A DNA stretch of 64,000 nucleotides from Vogesella indigofera (GCF_028548395.1 NZ_JAQQLA010000001.1:186001-250000); one strand, 5' to 3'; counted from the stretch's first letter, positions 42,859-50,859 are shown. The notes: a model not told the origin generated them from the sequence alone. Numbers and translations: made by a program.

Positions 42859-43847
42859 TGTCCGAATTGGATACCCTGCCAACCCCTGCCAATGTCGAGG
42901 CGTTTGCCTTTGGCGACCCGGAGCCGGTGCTTGATCATCGCGGGCTGATGGACTACCTGGAGTGCGCACCCACCGACAACTGGTTTGAGCCGCCGCTGAG
43001 CTTTGACGGCCTGGCCCGCGCCAAGGATGCCAGCGTGCACCATGCCAGCGCGCTGGTGGTGAAGCGCAACATTCTGGCCAGCACCTTTACCCCGCACAAG
43101 CTGCTGAGCCGGTCGGCGTTCTCGCGGCTGGCCATGGATTACCTGGTGTTCGGCAACTGCTACCTGGAGCAGATCGAAAACCGCTTCCGTGCGGTGATCA
43201 GCCTGAAACCGGCACCGGCCAAGTACGTGCGCCGCAGCCTGGATATGACCGGCTACTGGTGGGTGCCAAAACTGGATAACGCCCACCTTCTTGGCCGCAC
43301 CATCCACCTGATGGAACCCGACATCAACCAGGAGGTGTACGGGCTGCCGGATTATCTGGCCGGCCTGCAGTCAGCTTTGCTGAACGAGTCGGCCACGCTG
43401 TTCCGCCGCCGCTATTACCTCAACGGCTCACATGCTGGCTTTATCCTGCACCTGACCGACAGCGCAATGAACCAGGAGGATGTGGACGCGATCCGCGATG
43501 CGATGCGCCGCAGCAAGGGGCCGGGCAACTTCCGCAACCTGTTCCTGTACACGCCCAACGGCACCAAGGACAGCTTGAAGGTGATCCCGGTGGCCGAGGT
43601 GGCGGCCAAGGACGAATTCCTGGGCATCAAGAACGCCACCCGCGACGACGTGATGGCCATGCACCGTGTACCGCCCCAGCTTATGGGCGTGCTGCCGAAC
43701 AACACCGGCGGGTTCGGCGACGTGGAGAAGTCGGCCAAGGTGTTCTGGCGTAACGAGCTGGTACCGCTGCAGGAGCGCTTCCTCGAAATCAACGATCTGC
43801 TTGGCATCGAGGTGGTGAAGTTCCAGCCGTACCAGCTGGACGACTGA
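42858..43847 (+). CDS. Q: Portal protein gpQ
   Basis: A 329-residue P2-type portal: the AFAFGDPEPVLDHRGLMDYLEC start, AMDYLVFGNCYLEQ, YGLPDYLAGLQSALLNESATLFRRRYYLNGSHAGFILHLTD and the HRVPPQLMGVLPNNTGGFGDVEKSAKVFWRNEL C-terminal block are highly characteristic. It is the last gene before the right prophage end. A terminator follows. Confidence 0.95.
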   Translation: MSELDTLPTPANVEAFAFGDPEPVLDHRGLMDYLECAPTDNWFEPPLSFDGLARAKDASVHHASALVVKRNILASTFTPHKLLSRSAFSRLAMDYLVFGNCYLEQIENRFRAVISLKPAPAKYVRRSLDMTGYWWVPKLDNAHLLGRTIHLMEPDINQEVYGLPDYLAGLQSALLNESATLFRRRYYLNGSHAGFILHLTDSAMNQEDVDAIRDAMRRSKGPGNFRNLFLYTPNGTKDSLKVIPVAEVAAKDEFLGIKNATRDDVMAMHRVPPQLMGVLPNNTGGFGDVEKSAKVFWRNELVPLQERFLEINDLLGIEVVKFQPYQLDD

Positions 43848-43868
43848 CACCTCGCCAGCACCCCACCC

Positions 43869-43892
43869 AACCGCCGCAAGGCGGTTTTTTTT
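43869..43892 (+). terminator. Terminator after the portal gene
   Basis: The stem AACCGCC / GGCGGTT with GCAA loop and T8 tail lies 21 bp after the Q stop. Confidence 0.88.
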
Positions 43893-44206
43893 CGCCTGCA
43901 GTCAGTTGGCCAGCGCCGCGTCGCCTGGCTCAATTTCCAGGCTGCCAACCCCCGGCGCGCGCCCTCGTAGCCCCGCCACGCCTGCCCGCTTCATGCGTGG
44001 GTTTTTATGCACCAGCATGACCCCAATGTGAACCCGTGTTGACGCGGCTTTCGACCATATTTTCCCCCCACAACAAGATTGGCATTTTCATGCGCTACAG
44101 CATAGTTTTGATGCAGGCACTGCGATAAGAATGCGACACTACTTTTATCAGAGTGGTTAAATTGGTGGTTGTTATTTTAAGTGTTTGATAAATATGCTTT
44201 TGAAAT
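43893..44206. other. Non-coding prophage right end
   Basis: These 314 bp between the Q terminator and attR hold no credible gene. The left part is GC-rich and contains the cos candidate (43964-43982). The right part (44090-44206) is AT-rich, which fits an attP arm with integrase or IHF sites, though no consensus was verified. Confidence 0.6.
43964..43982 (-). other. Candidate cos site
   Basis: Read on the minus strand from 43982, the sequence begins GGCGTGGCGGGG, matching 11 of 12 positions of the P2 cohesive end (GGCGAGGCGGGG, recalled). It points toward the 3' end of Q as P2 cos does. A GGCGCGCGCC palindrome adjoins at 43954-43963. The exact nick positions are not known. Confidence 0.55.
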
Positions 44207-44255
44207 GGATTGCAAATCCGGTCAGTCCAGTTCGACTCTGGATCGCGCCTCCAGA
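44207..44255. repeat. attR core, 49-bp direct repeat with displaced tRNA-Cys 3' end
   Basis: An identical copy of 8074-8122. It carries the tRNA-Cys sequence from the anticodon stem to CCA but no 5' half, so it is not a tRNA gene. It marks the right end of the prophage. Confidence 0.95.
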
Positions 44256-44256
44256 C

Positions 44257-44297
44257 AAACCCCCAGCAAACCAAGTTTGCTGGGGGTTTTGTTTTGT
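44257..44297 (+). terminator. Original host terminator of tRNA-Cys
   Basis: The long stem ACCCCCAGCAAA / TTTGCTGGGGGT has a 5-nt loop and a TTTGTTTTG tail. It follows attR directly and would have ended the tRNA transcript before integration. Confidence 0.88.
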
Positions 44298-44383
44298 CCG
44301 CCTTGCCTGTTGCGCTACGGCGGCACCGCCGATGCCGATTGCCGTGCCCGGCGATGTTGCCTAAGCTGGGAGCATCTCCCTGT

Positions 44384-44397
44384 TGCGGCCAACCTTT
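44384..44397. repeat. TGCGGCCAAC-family repeat before the HugZ-like gene
   Basis: TGCGGCCAACCTTT ends 3 bp before the ATG at 44401, occupying the place where a ribosome site is expected; no GGAG-like site is visible. Confidence 0.6.
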
Positions 44398-44400
44398 GCC

Positions 44401-45045
44401 ATGAACATCCCCGTTACCGATTGTCTGTCCCTGCTGCACCGCTGCAGCTCGCTGGCGCTGGCGACACAGTCGCAGGCGCTGCCGGGTTATCCCTTTGTCA
44501 CCGTGTTGCCGTTTGCACTGGATGCGGCGCACCGGCCGTGGCTACTGATGAGCGAGCTGGCCGAGCATTGCCGCAATGTGCGCGCCGACGGCCGCGTCAG
44601 CGTGCTGCTGCAACAGGCGGGGGAGGACGTGCTGCAAGGCGAGCGCATGACGCTGGTGGGCGATCTGCAGGCAATGTCGCCGGACACGGCGACGCAGGCG
44701 CGGCTGCTGCGCTATTGCCCGGCGTTCGCCGATTACCTGGCGCTGGGTGATTTCCATTTCTTCTGCCTGCAGCCCAAGCGCCTGCGCTTTATCGGCGGCT
44801 TCGGCCGCATGGGCTGGGTCGATGCCAGCGACTGGGCGGCGTTGCCGCAGCTGGCGGCGGCGCAGGAGCAGGCGCTGCTGGCGGTACTGCAGCCGGCGGA
44901 TACGGCGCTGCAGCTGCTGGGGCTGGATGTCTGCGGGCTGGACGTGCTGCGCGACGGCGTGCGGCAGCGGCTGGACTTCGCCACACCGGCGAGCGAGGCG
45001 ACCTTGCTGGCGACGGCACAGGCGCGACTGGCCGCGGCCGCTTAG
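44401..45045 (+). CDS. HugZ-like pyridoxamine-5'-phosphate-oxidase-fold protein
   Basis: A 214-residue protein. Residues 1-135 form a split-barrel flavin-reductase-like domain (LALATQSQALPGYPFVTVLPFALDAAHRPWLLMSELAEHCRNVRADGRVSVLL...RMTLVGDL...HFFCLQPKRLRFIGGFGRMGWV). Residues 150-210 resemble the DUF2470 tail (LLGLDVCGLDVLRDGVRQRLDFATPASE). This pairing is that of HugZ-type heme-utilisation proteins and related putative heme oxygenases. No TonB or iron genes are adjacent, so heme degradation is a guess. First chromosomal gene to the right of the prophage. Confidence 0.75.
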   Translation: MNIPVTDCLSLLHRCSSLALATQSQALPGYPFVTVLPFALDAAHRPWLLMSELAEHCRNVRADGRVSVLLQQAGEDVLQGERMTLVGDLQAMSPDTATQARLLRYCPAFADYLALGDFHFFCLQPKRLRFIGGFGRMGWVDASDWAALPQLAAAQEQALLAVLQPADTALQLLGLDVCGLDVLRDGVRQRLDFATPASEATLLATAQARLAAAA

Positions 45046-45962
45046 GCGCGCTGCCGTCAGCGGGTAGTGCTGGCGCACAAGACCCTGCGCAAGACTGCAG
45101 CCGTTCGAGTACGGAATGCTGCCGCGTGCTCTAACCCGTTTGCTGGCCTCGTTCAGACTCTGCCGGACTAGGCGTTGCGCCAGTCGCAGATAATCTCCCT
45201 GTGTGCAGCGTCGGGCGGCGAGCCAGCCGCATTCGATGCCGCCCGCAAGCCGGGCGCCGCCGAGGCCACAGTGAGCCTCTGTACGATTCCTGCCTGCCTG
45301 CCCAGCCGGGCAACGGCAGCGCGCTGGACGCCTGCTACATCCGCACCTTCACGCCACGTCACACCGCAGATCGGGCTGCAGCCAACCTTGCGTTGGCCCT
45401 GAGCGCCGGACTGCATGATGTAGCAATCCCCATCCCGTCCAAGGGCAAGTCCCAGTTTCTCTCTGCTGCTGGCAAGACCCGGTACTTGCCGGTCTGGTCA
45501 CGCTCATGCGACGGCGTATCGCCGGATGCTCGGTGTGATTCACAAGGCCGAAGTACTGCCGCTAGGCGGTTGGCGTGGCGGTTTTGATGGTGTCCTGTGC
45601 CAAAAGCCGAATGTTTTTGATCGATTGTATGCAAATTTATGTTTGCGATTTCGATTATGTCAAAAGAGTGCATGGATTGGTTTGTGGCTGCAATTGACCG
45701 GCTTTGGCAATATTTTTTGCAGAAAAGAATAAACGGTAGCGTTTTCTGAAATGGCGGTGCCGGCGCCAGGCAAGCGGCGTAAAGGCAGGCGCCGATCGGA
45801 GTATTTGCCGGTCCCTGTGCTTGCGGTAACATCCCGCCCCTTGTTTGTCACGGTACTGCGTTAGCCCCCGGCGGCGGGCGGCAGCGCCGCTGGCAAACCC
45901 TGGACAAATCAGACGATCTGCCGCCTGCCGGATTGCCGCCTTGAATAACAACAGGCAGCCGC
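45046..45962. other. 0.9-kb stretch with no convincing gene
   Basis: I read both strands. Open frames exist (for example 45201-45587 +, 45526-45732 +, 45168-45416 -), but none has a ribosome site, a recognisable family or consistent codon use. The last 400 bp are lower in GC than the surroundings. It could be a decayed gene or an old insertion scar. It ends in the repeat at 45963. Confidence 0.5.
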
Positions 45963-45976
45963 TGCGGCCAACATTA
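45963..45976. repeat. TGCGGCCAAC-family repeat before the permease gene
   Basis: TGCGGCCAACATTA ends 14 bp before the ATG of the permease, again in a leader region. Confidence 0.6.
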
Positions 45977-45990
45977 GGGACAAGAAATAC

Positions 45991-47388
45991 ATGGGCTTGA
46001 TGCGCAAAAAAAGCGTTCAGGGCATGCTGGAGTTCGCGCAGACCTCACAAGGGTTGCGCAAGGAACTGACGGCGTTCGACCTGACCATGCTGGGGATTGG
46101 TGCCATTATCGGTACCGGGATTTTCGTGCTGACCGGCACCGGTGCCACCGTGGCCGGGCCGGGGCTGGTGCTGTCGTTCGTGATCGGCGCGCTGGCCTGC
46201 GGTTTTGCTGCGCTGTGCTACGCGGAATTCGCGGCGATGCTGCCGATTTCCGGTTCGACCTATACCTACGCCTACGCCACGCTGGGAGAACTGGTGGCGT
46301 GGATCATCGGCTGGGACCTGATGCTGGAATACCTGCTGGCGTCGTCGGCGGTGTCAGTGGGCTGGTCCGGCTACTTCCAGAGCCTGCTCGCCGGCTTCGG
46401 TGTCACCCTGCCCGAGGCGCTGACGGCGGCCGCCGGCGCGGTACCGGGCAAGGACACGCTGTTCAACCTGCCGGCGTTCTGCATCGCGATGATCATCACC
46501 GGCTTGCTGGCTTTCGGCATCAAGGAATCCAAGCGCGTCAACAATATCGTGGTGCTGATCAAGGTGGCGGTGGTGGTGCTGTTCATCGTCATCGGCGTAT
46601 GGCACGTGAAGCCGGTGAACTGGTCGCCGGCACTGCCGTACGGCTTTGACGGCGTGTTCCACGGCGCCGCCATCGTGTTCTTCAGCTTCCTCGGCTTCGA
46701 TGCGGTGACCTGCGCGGCGGAAGAGGTGAAGGACCCGGCGCGCGACATTCCGAAAGGGGTGATCTGGTCGCTGGCGATCTGCTCGCTGCTATACGTGATC
46801 GTGTCCGCGATCATGACCGGCATCGTGCCATACGCGCAGTTTGCCGGCATCGACCACCCGGTGTCGCTGGCGCTGCAAGTGGCGAAGCTGGACTGGTTTG
46901 CCGGTTTTGTCGATCTGGGCGCCATTCTCGGCATGATGACGGTGATCCTGGTGATGACCTACGGCCAGACCCGCATCCTGCTGGCCATGTCGCGCGACGG
47001 GCTGCTGCCGAAGGTGTTCTCCGAGATCAATCCGAAATACGGCACCCCATACAAGGCGACGTGGCTGATCGGGACGGTGATCGCGCTGATCGCCGGTTTC
47101 GTGCCGCTGCACACGCTGGCGGAGCTGGTCAACATCGGCACCCTGGCCGCGTTCTCGCTGATCGCACTGGCGGTGATCGTGCTGCGCAAGCGCGAGCCGG
47201 ATCTGCCGCGCAAGTTCTACTGCCCGGCGGTGCCGTACGTGCCGATGCTTGCGATCCTGTTCTGTGTGTTCCTGATGACGCAGCTGTCGGCGCTGACCTG
47301 GCTGTGCTTCGTGGTGTGGCTGCTGATCGGTCTCGGCGTGTACTTCGGCTATTCGCGGCGCAATTCGCTGCTGCACAAGCCACGCTGA
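45991..47388 (+). CDS. APC-family amino-acid permease (cationic amino acid transporter type)
   Basis: A 465-residue inner-membrane transporter with about twelve hydrophobic segments. The first helix carries LGIGAIIGTGIFVLTGTGA, the unwound G-x-G motif of APC transporters. FFSFLGFDAVTCAAEEVKDPARDIPKGV is the conserved TM6-loop of the YfnA/CAT subfamily, and TYGQTRILLAMSRDGLLPKVF follows TM8. Family members move amino acids by proton symport; the substrate is not readable from sequence. A palindromic repeat hairpin follows the stop. Confidence 0.92.
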   Translation: MGLMRKKSVQGMLEFAQTSQGLRKELTAFDLTMLGIGAIIGTGIFVLTGTGATVAGPGLVLSFVIGALACGFAALCYAEFAAMLPISGSTYTYAYATLGELVAWIIGWDLMLEYLLASSAVSVGWSGYFQSLLAGFGVTLPEALTAAAGAVPGKDTLFNLPAFCIAMIITGLLAFGIKESKRVNNIVVLIKVAVVVLFIVIGVWHVKPVNWSPALPYGFDGVFHGAAIVFFSFLGFDAVTCAAEEVKDPARDIPKGVIWSLAICSLLYVIVSAIMTGIVPYAQFAGIDHPVSLALQVAKLDWFAGFVDLGAILGMMTVILVMTYGQTRILLAMSRDGLLPKVFSEINPKYGTPYKATWLIGTVIALIAGFVPLHTLAELVNIGTLAAFSLIALAVIVLRKREPDLPRKFYCPAVPYVPMLAILFCVFLMTQLSALTWLCFVVWLLIGLGVYFGYSRRNSLLHKPR

Positions 47389-47413
47389 TCCGCTGTCAGT
47401 AGCGGTAAGCGGA

Positions 47414-47445
47414 TGCGGCCAACCTTGGGTTCAAGGTTGGCCGCA
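47414..47445. repeat. Inverted pair of TGCGGCCAACCTTG (hairpin)
   Basis: Perfect 14-bp arms TGCGGCCAACCTTG and CAAGGTTGGCCGCA with a 4-nt GGTT loop, 25 bp after the permease stop, followed by TTGTTTTGG. It could act as a terminator. Confidence 0.85.
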
Positions 47446-47579
47446 TTGTTTTGGTGTGGCGTGGTTGTGCTGGCAGCACACATTGCCGTGTCGTTTGAAA
47501 CGGGTGTTTAATGGTTGGTCGCCGCGCCCGGCGCGGCCACACCATAACAACACATCACCACCGCACACGAGGATTCCCC

Positions 47580-48863
47580 ATGCTTCACGGCCAGCCCCGC
47601 AAGGTCGCCATCGTCGGCGCCAACCGCATTCCCTTTGCCCGCTCCGGCACCGCCTACGCCCAGCTTTCCAACCACACCATGCTGACCGACACCCTGAAGG
47701 GACTGGTGGACAAGTACGGCCTGCAGGGCAAGGTGCTGGGGGAGGTGGTGGGCGGCGCGGTGATGAAGCACGCCCGCGACTGGAACCTGGTGCGCGAATG
47801 CGTGCTGTCGTCCGGCCTGCACCCGGCCACCCCGGCCTACGACGTACAGCAGGCCTGCGGCACCGGGCTGGAAGCGGCTATCCTGGTTGCTAACAAGATT
47901 GCGCTGGGACAGATCGACGTCGGCATCGCCTGCGGCAGCGACACCACTTCGGATGCGCCGGTGGCGGTGCATCGCGGCCTGCAGCGGGCGCTGATGGACC
48001 TCAACGCCGCCAAGGGCAGCGGTGCCAAGCTGCGCCATCTGCTGCGCGCACTGAAGCCGGCGCACCTGCTGCCGGAGCTGCCGGCCAATGCCGAGCCGCG
48101 CACCGGAAAATCCATGGGTCAGCATGCCGAAATCACCGCCCGACGCTACGGCATCAGCCGTCAGGCGCAGGACGAGCTGGCGCTGGCCAGCCACCAAAAG
48201 TTGGCCGCAGCCTACGAGCGCGGCTTTTTCGACGATCTGGTGATGCCGTACCACGGCCTGCAGCGCGACAACAACCTGCGCCCGGACAGCACGCTGCAGA
48301 AAATGGCGACACTGGCACCGGCGTTTGATCGCGGCAATGGCAGCATCACCGCTGCCAACGCCTCGCCGCTCACCGACGGCGCGTCGGCGGTGCTGCTGGC
48401 CAGTGAGGAATGGGCGGCGGCCAATAATCTGCCGGTGCTGGCCTGGCTCGACGCCGGCGAAGTCGCGGCGGTCGATTTTGTCGACGAGCGCGAAGGGCTG
48501 CTGATGGCGCCGGCCTACGCCATTCCGCGTCTGCTGCAAAAGCATGGCCTGCGCCTGCAGGATTTTGACTTTTACGAAATCCACGAGGCCTTTGCCGCGG
48601 TGGTGCTGTGCACCCTGGCCGCGTGGGAGTCGGACGACTTCTGCCGAGACCGCCTGGGTCTGCCCGGCGCGCTGGGCAGCATCGACCGCAGCAAGCTCAA
48701 CGTCAACGGCAGCTCCATCGCAGCCGGTCACCCGTTTGCCGCCACCGGCGGCCGCGTGGTGGCGACACTGGCCAAGCTGCTGGCCGAGAAGGGCAGCGGC
48801 CGCGGGCTGATCTCGATCTGCGCCGCCGGCGGTCAGGGCGTCACCGCCATCCTGTCACGCTGA
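47580..48863 (+). CDS. Acetyl-CoA C-acyltransferase (thiolase)
   Basis: A 427-residue thiolase. The acyl-accepting Cys is in YDVQQACGTGLEAA (Cys93). The other active-site blocks are EIHEAFAAV, NVNGSSIAAGHPFAATGGR (His) and ISICAAGGQGVTAIL (second Cys). The length and the ARSGTAYAQLSNHTMLTDTLKGLVDKYGLQGK opening are close to FadI-type 3-ketoacyl-CoA thiolases, so it may serve beta-oxidation or make acetoacetyl-CoA. No fadJ partner is adjacent. ATG 47580 follows CGAGGATTCCCC. The stop is about 70 bp before tRNA-Leu. Confidence 0.92.
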   Translation: MLHGQPRKVAIVGANRIPFARSGTAYAQLSNHTMLTDTLKGLVDKYGLQGKVLGEVVGGAVMKHARDWNLVRECVLSSGLHPATPAYDVQQACGTGLEAAILVANKIALGQIDVGIACGSDTTSDAPVAVHRGLQRALMDLNAAKGSGAKLRHLLRALKPAHLLPELPANAEPRTGKSMGQHAEITARRYGISRQAQDELALASHQKLAAAYERGFFDDLVMPYHGLQRDNNLRPDSTLQKMATLAPAFDRGNGSITAANASPLTDGASAVLLASEEWAAANNLPVLAWLDAGEVAAVDFVDEREGLLMAPAYAIPRLLQKHGLRLQDFDFYEIHEAFAAVVLCTLAAWESDDFCRDRLGLPGALGSIDRSKLNVNGSSIAAGHPFAATGGRVVATLAKLLAEKGSGRGLISICAAGGQGVTAILSR

Positions 48864-48889
48864 GCAAGGCGGCTAGGCTTGGCCGCAGA

Positions 48890-48919
48890 TTGCCGCCGGC
48901 AGCGCTTATGCGCTAGAAT
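48890..48919 (+). promoter_or_regulatory. Promoter of tRNA-Leu
   Basis: TTGCCG (48890-48895) and TAGAAT (48914-48919) with an 18-bp spacer; the tRNA starts 16 bp after the -10 box. Confidence 0.6.
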
Positions 48920-48934
48920 CAGCGCCCTGTCTGT

Positions 48935-49019
48935 GCCCCTGTGGTGAAATTGGTAGACACAAGGGACTTAAAATCCCTCGGCGCAAGCTGTACCGGTTCG
49001 ATTCCGGTCGGGGGCACCA
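48935..49019 (+). tRNA. tRNA-Leu(UAA)
   Basis: An 85-nt class II tRNA with GCCCCTG / CGGGGGC acceptor stem, long variable arm (CTCGGCGCAAGCTG region), anticodon loop CTTAAAA with TAA at positions 34-36, T-arm GGTTCGATTCC and encoded ACCA end. Confidence 0.96.
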
Positions 49020-49030
49020 GCCACTAGCAC

Positions 49031-49063
49031 AAAACCCGCATCCATCAGGTTGCGGGTTTTTTG
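49031..49063 (+). terminator. Terminator after tRNA-Leu
   Basis: The stem AAACCCGCA / TGCGGGTTT has a 10-nt loop and a T6 tail. The left A-run makes it usable from the convergent EamA gene as well. Confidence 0.85.
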
Positions 49064-49074
49064 TCGTCCAGGCT

Positions 49075-49974
49075 TTACGTAGATTGGGCCGCCGGTCGCC
49101 AGCGCCGCCACAGCGGGGCGAGGCTGCCCTGGGTCAGGCTGACGCCGAGCAGGATCAGGCCGCCGCCCAGCCAGTGGTAGGCGTGGATGGTTTCGCCCAG
49201 CGTCACGCTGGCGATCAGCGCGGTAAACAGCGGCAGCAGGTTCATGAAGATGGCGGTGCGTTCACTGCCCAGCTGCTGCAGGCCGCGCATCCAGAAGTAG
49301 GCGGCGAGGATGGAAGAGGCGATGCCGGCGAACAGTACCAGCGGGATGCCGGCGGCGGGGATGGCCAGGCTGTCGGCGCTGGCGGCAAGCGGGCTCAGCA
49401 TCGCCACCGCCAGCAGCACCTGGGCGTACAGGTTCAGCCACTGCCCGAACGGCGGCGCCCAGCGCTTGTAGAGGATGCCGTACAGCGCGTACGACGCCGA
49501 GCCGATCAGCATCAGCGCGTCGCCACGGTTGATGCCGCCGGCCAGCAGGCTGGCCGGATCGCCGTGGCCGAGCAGGTACAGCACGCCGGCCAGCGACAGC
49601 GTCACGCCCAGCATGGCTGCCGGCGCGATGTGCTGGCGGAACACCACGCCGTTCAGCACCAGCCCCAGCAGCGGGATCAGCGCGCAGATCACGCCCATAT
49701 TGGTGGCGGTGGTGCTGTGCGCGGCGTAGTAGGCCAGACACTGGTACATCACCATGCCCAATAGCGACAGCACGGCAAGCTGCGGCAGGTGCGGGCGCAG
49801 CTCGGCGCGACGGCGCCACAGCGGGCGCGCCAGCAGCGGCGTCAGCACCACGGCGGCGACCAGCCAGCGGTAGAAGGAAATGGCGGCCGGGTCGAACACG
49901 CCGGCGGCAGCCTTGGAAACAACGGTGTTGGCGGCCCAGATCAGCACCGCCAGCAGGGGAAACAGTACGGCCAT
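49075..49974 (-). CDS. EamA/DMT-family exporter
   Basis: A 299-residue inner-membrane protein with ten hydrophobic segments in two EamA repeats. The first begins LFPLLAVLIWAANTVVSKAAAGVFDPAAISFYRWLVAAVVLTPL; the second has SASYALYGILYKRWAPPFGQ...YFWMRGLQQLGSERTAIFMNLLPLFTALIASVTLGETIHAYHWLGGGLILLGVSLTQ. Family members export amino acids, metabolites or drugs. It is divergent from an AraC-type regulator, an arrangement like nimT/nimR, so its expression is probably controlled by that regulator. Confidence 0.9.
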   Translation of the reverse strand: MAVLFPLLAVLIWAANTVVSKAAAGVFDPAAISFYRWLVAAVVLTPLLARPLWRRRAELRPHLPQLAVLSLLGMVMYQCLAYYAAHSTTATNMGVICALIPLLGLVLNGVVFRQHIAPAAMLGVTLSLAGVLYLLGHGDPASLLAGGINRGDALMLIGSASYALYGILYKRWAPPFGQWLNLYAQVLLAVAMLSPLAASADSLAIPAAGIPLVLFAGIASSILAAYFWMRGLQQLGSERTAIFMNLLPLFTALIASVTLGETIHAYHWLGGGLILLGVSLTQGSLAPLWRRWRPAAQST

Positions 49975-50012
49975 GACAACGCTCCTGCAGCAAGATGGCG
50001 CCAGTGTAAGCC

Positions 50013-50046
50013 TGTCTGTTTTGTTGCTTATAATGCGAAACAGACA
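50013..50046. promoter_or_regulatory. Operator-like inverted repeat between the EamA and AraC genes
   Basis: Perfect 9-bp arms TGTCTGTTT (50013-50021) and AAACAGACA (50038-50046) flank a TATAAT (50029-50034). It is a likely binding site of the divergent AraC regulator over a promoter. Confidence 0.65.
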
Positions 50047-50070
50047 AACTCATGCACCGAATCCGACAAC

Positions 50071-50859
50071 ATGCTGCCGCCTTACTCCGCCATCGACCTG
50101 CAGCTGCCGCCGCCGGCACCGCTGTACTTCCGCTACGAGCAGTTCATGGCCAATACCGACTTCGGGCCGCACCGCCATCCGTGGGGCCAGATCAATCGCA
50201 TCAGCCTCGGCCTGCTGGAACTGGTGCTCGACGACAGGCGGCTGATCGCGCCGGCTGATTATCTGGTGTGGGTGCCGGCGGAGATGGCGCACGCCGCGCA
50301 CGTGCGACAGGCGATGGACTATCTGTCGGTGTATGTCAGCCCGGCGCTGGCTGCGCGTCTGCCGGCACACGCCTGCCTGATCGCGCAGACGCCGCTGGTA
50401 CGCGCCTTGCTGGAGGATTTCCGCCAGCGCGAGGTGGCGGCGATGGGCGACGCGTGGGATGTGTGTCAGGCCGAGCTGCTGGTCGAGCATCTGGTGCGCG
50501 CCGGCAGCGTTGACAGCTACCTGCCGGACAGCAGCGACCGCCAGCTGCAGCCCATCCTGGCCGCCATCCGTGCGGCACCAGGCGACAACACCACGCTGGG
50601 CCACTGGGCACAGCGGGTGCACAGCACCGAGCGCACGTTGGCGCGGCGCTTCCAGCAGCAGCTGGGGATGAGCTTCGTGCAGTGGCGCAACCGTGTGCGG
50701 CTGCTGCAGGCGCTGGCGTGGCTGAAGGAGGGCTGGCCGGTGCAGGACATCGCTGCACAGCTGGGCTACGGCACGCCGTCGGCGTTCATCGCCATGTTCG
50801 GCAAGCAGGTCGGTTTTTCGCCGGAGCGCTACCGGCGGCAGATGCGTGGCGAGGGCTGA
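50071..50859 (+). CDS. AraC-family regulator with cupin N-terminus
   Basis: A 262-residue protein. The N-terminal cupin domain (FMANTDFGPHRHPWGQINRISLGLLELVLDDRRLIAPADYLVWVPAEMAHAAHV) has a His-x-His pair that could bind metal or ligand. The C-terminal double HTH (TLGHWAQRVHSTERTLARRFQQQLGMSFVQWRNRVRLLQALAWLKEGWPVQDIAAQLGYGTPSAFIAMFGKQVGFSPERYRR) is complete. The overall layout resembles NimR/YeaM. It is divergent from the EamA exporter, its probable target. ATG 50071 was chosen for the family length. Confidence 0.9.
   Translation: MLPPYSAIDLQLPPPAPLYFRYEQFMANTDFGPHRHPWGQINRISLGLLELVLDDRRLIAPADYLVWVPAEMAHAAHVRQAMDYLSVYVSPALAARLPAHACLIAQTPLVRALLEDFRQREVAAMGDAWDVCQAELLVEHLVRAGSVDSYLPDSSDRQLQPILAAIRAAPGDNTTLGHWAQRVHSTERTLARRFQQQLGMSFVQWRNRVRLLQALAWLKEGWPVQDIAAQLGYGTPSAFIAMFGKQVGFSPERYRRQMRGEG

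Larger units (their letters stand above)
8074..44255. mobile_element. P2/phiCTX-type prophage in tRNA-Cys
   Basis: This 36-kb prophage is bounded by 49-bp perfect direct repeats and carries an integrase next to attL. It has the full P2 late gene set in P2 order: Q P / O N M L X lysis R S V W J I fibres FI FII E/E' T U D. Early genes (gpA, Ogr, CII-like) are also present. As in phiCTX, as I recall its map, the integrase and att site lie near the cos side of the genome (next to Q) rather than between D and the repressor as in P2. No frame-disrupting lesion was seen in any late gene, so it may be inducible. Cargo genes are the C5 methyltransferase, a three-gene AT-rich module, and a LuxR-type regulator. 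Confidence 0.95.

Noticed and set aside
44207..44255. Second tRNA-Cys gene
   Set aside because: Only the 3' half is present; it is the attR copy displaced by integration.
47414..47445. Ordinary Rho-independent terminator
   Set aside because: There is no proper T-tract, and the arms are a repeat found elsewhere singly; recorded as a repeat with possible terminator action.
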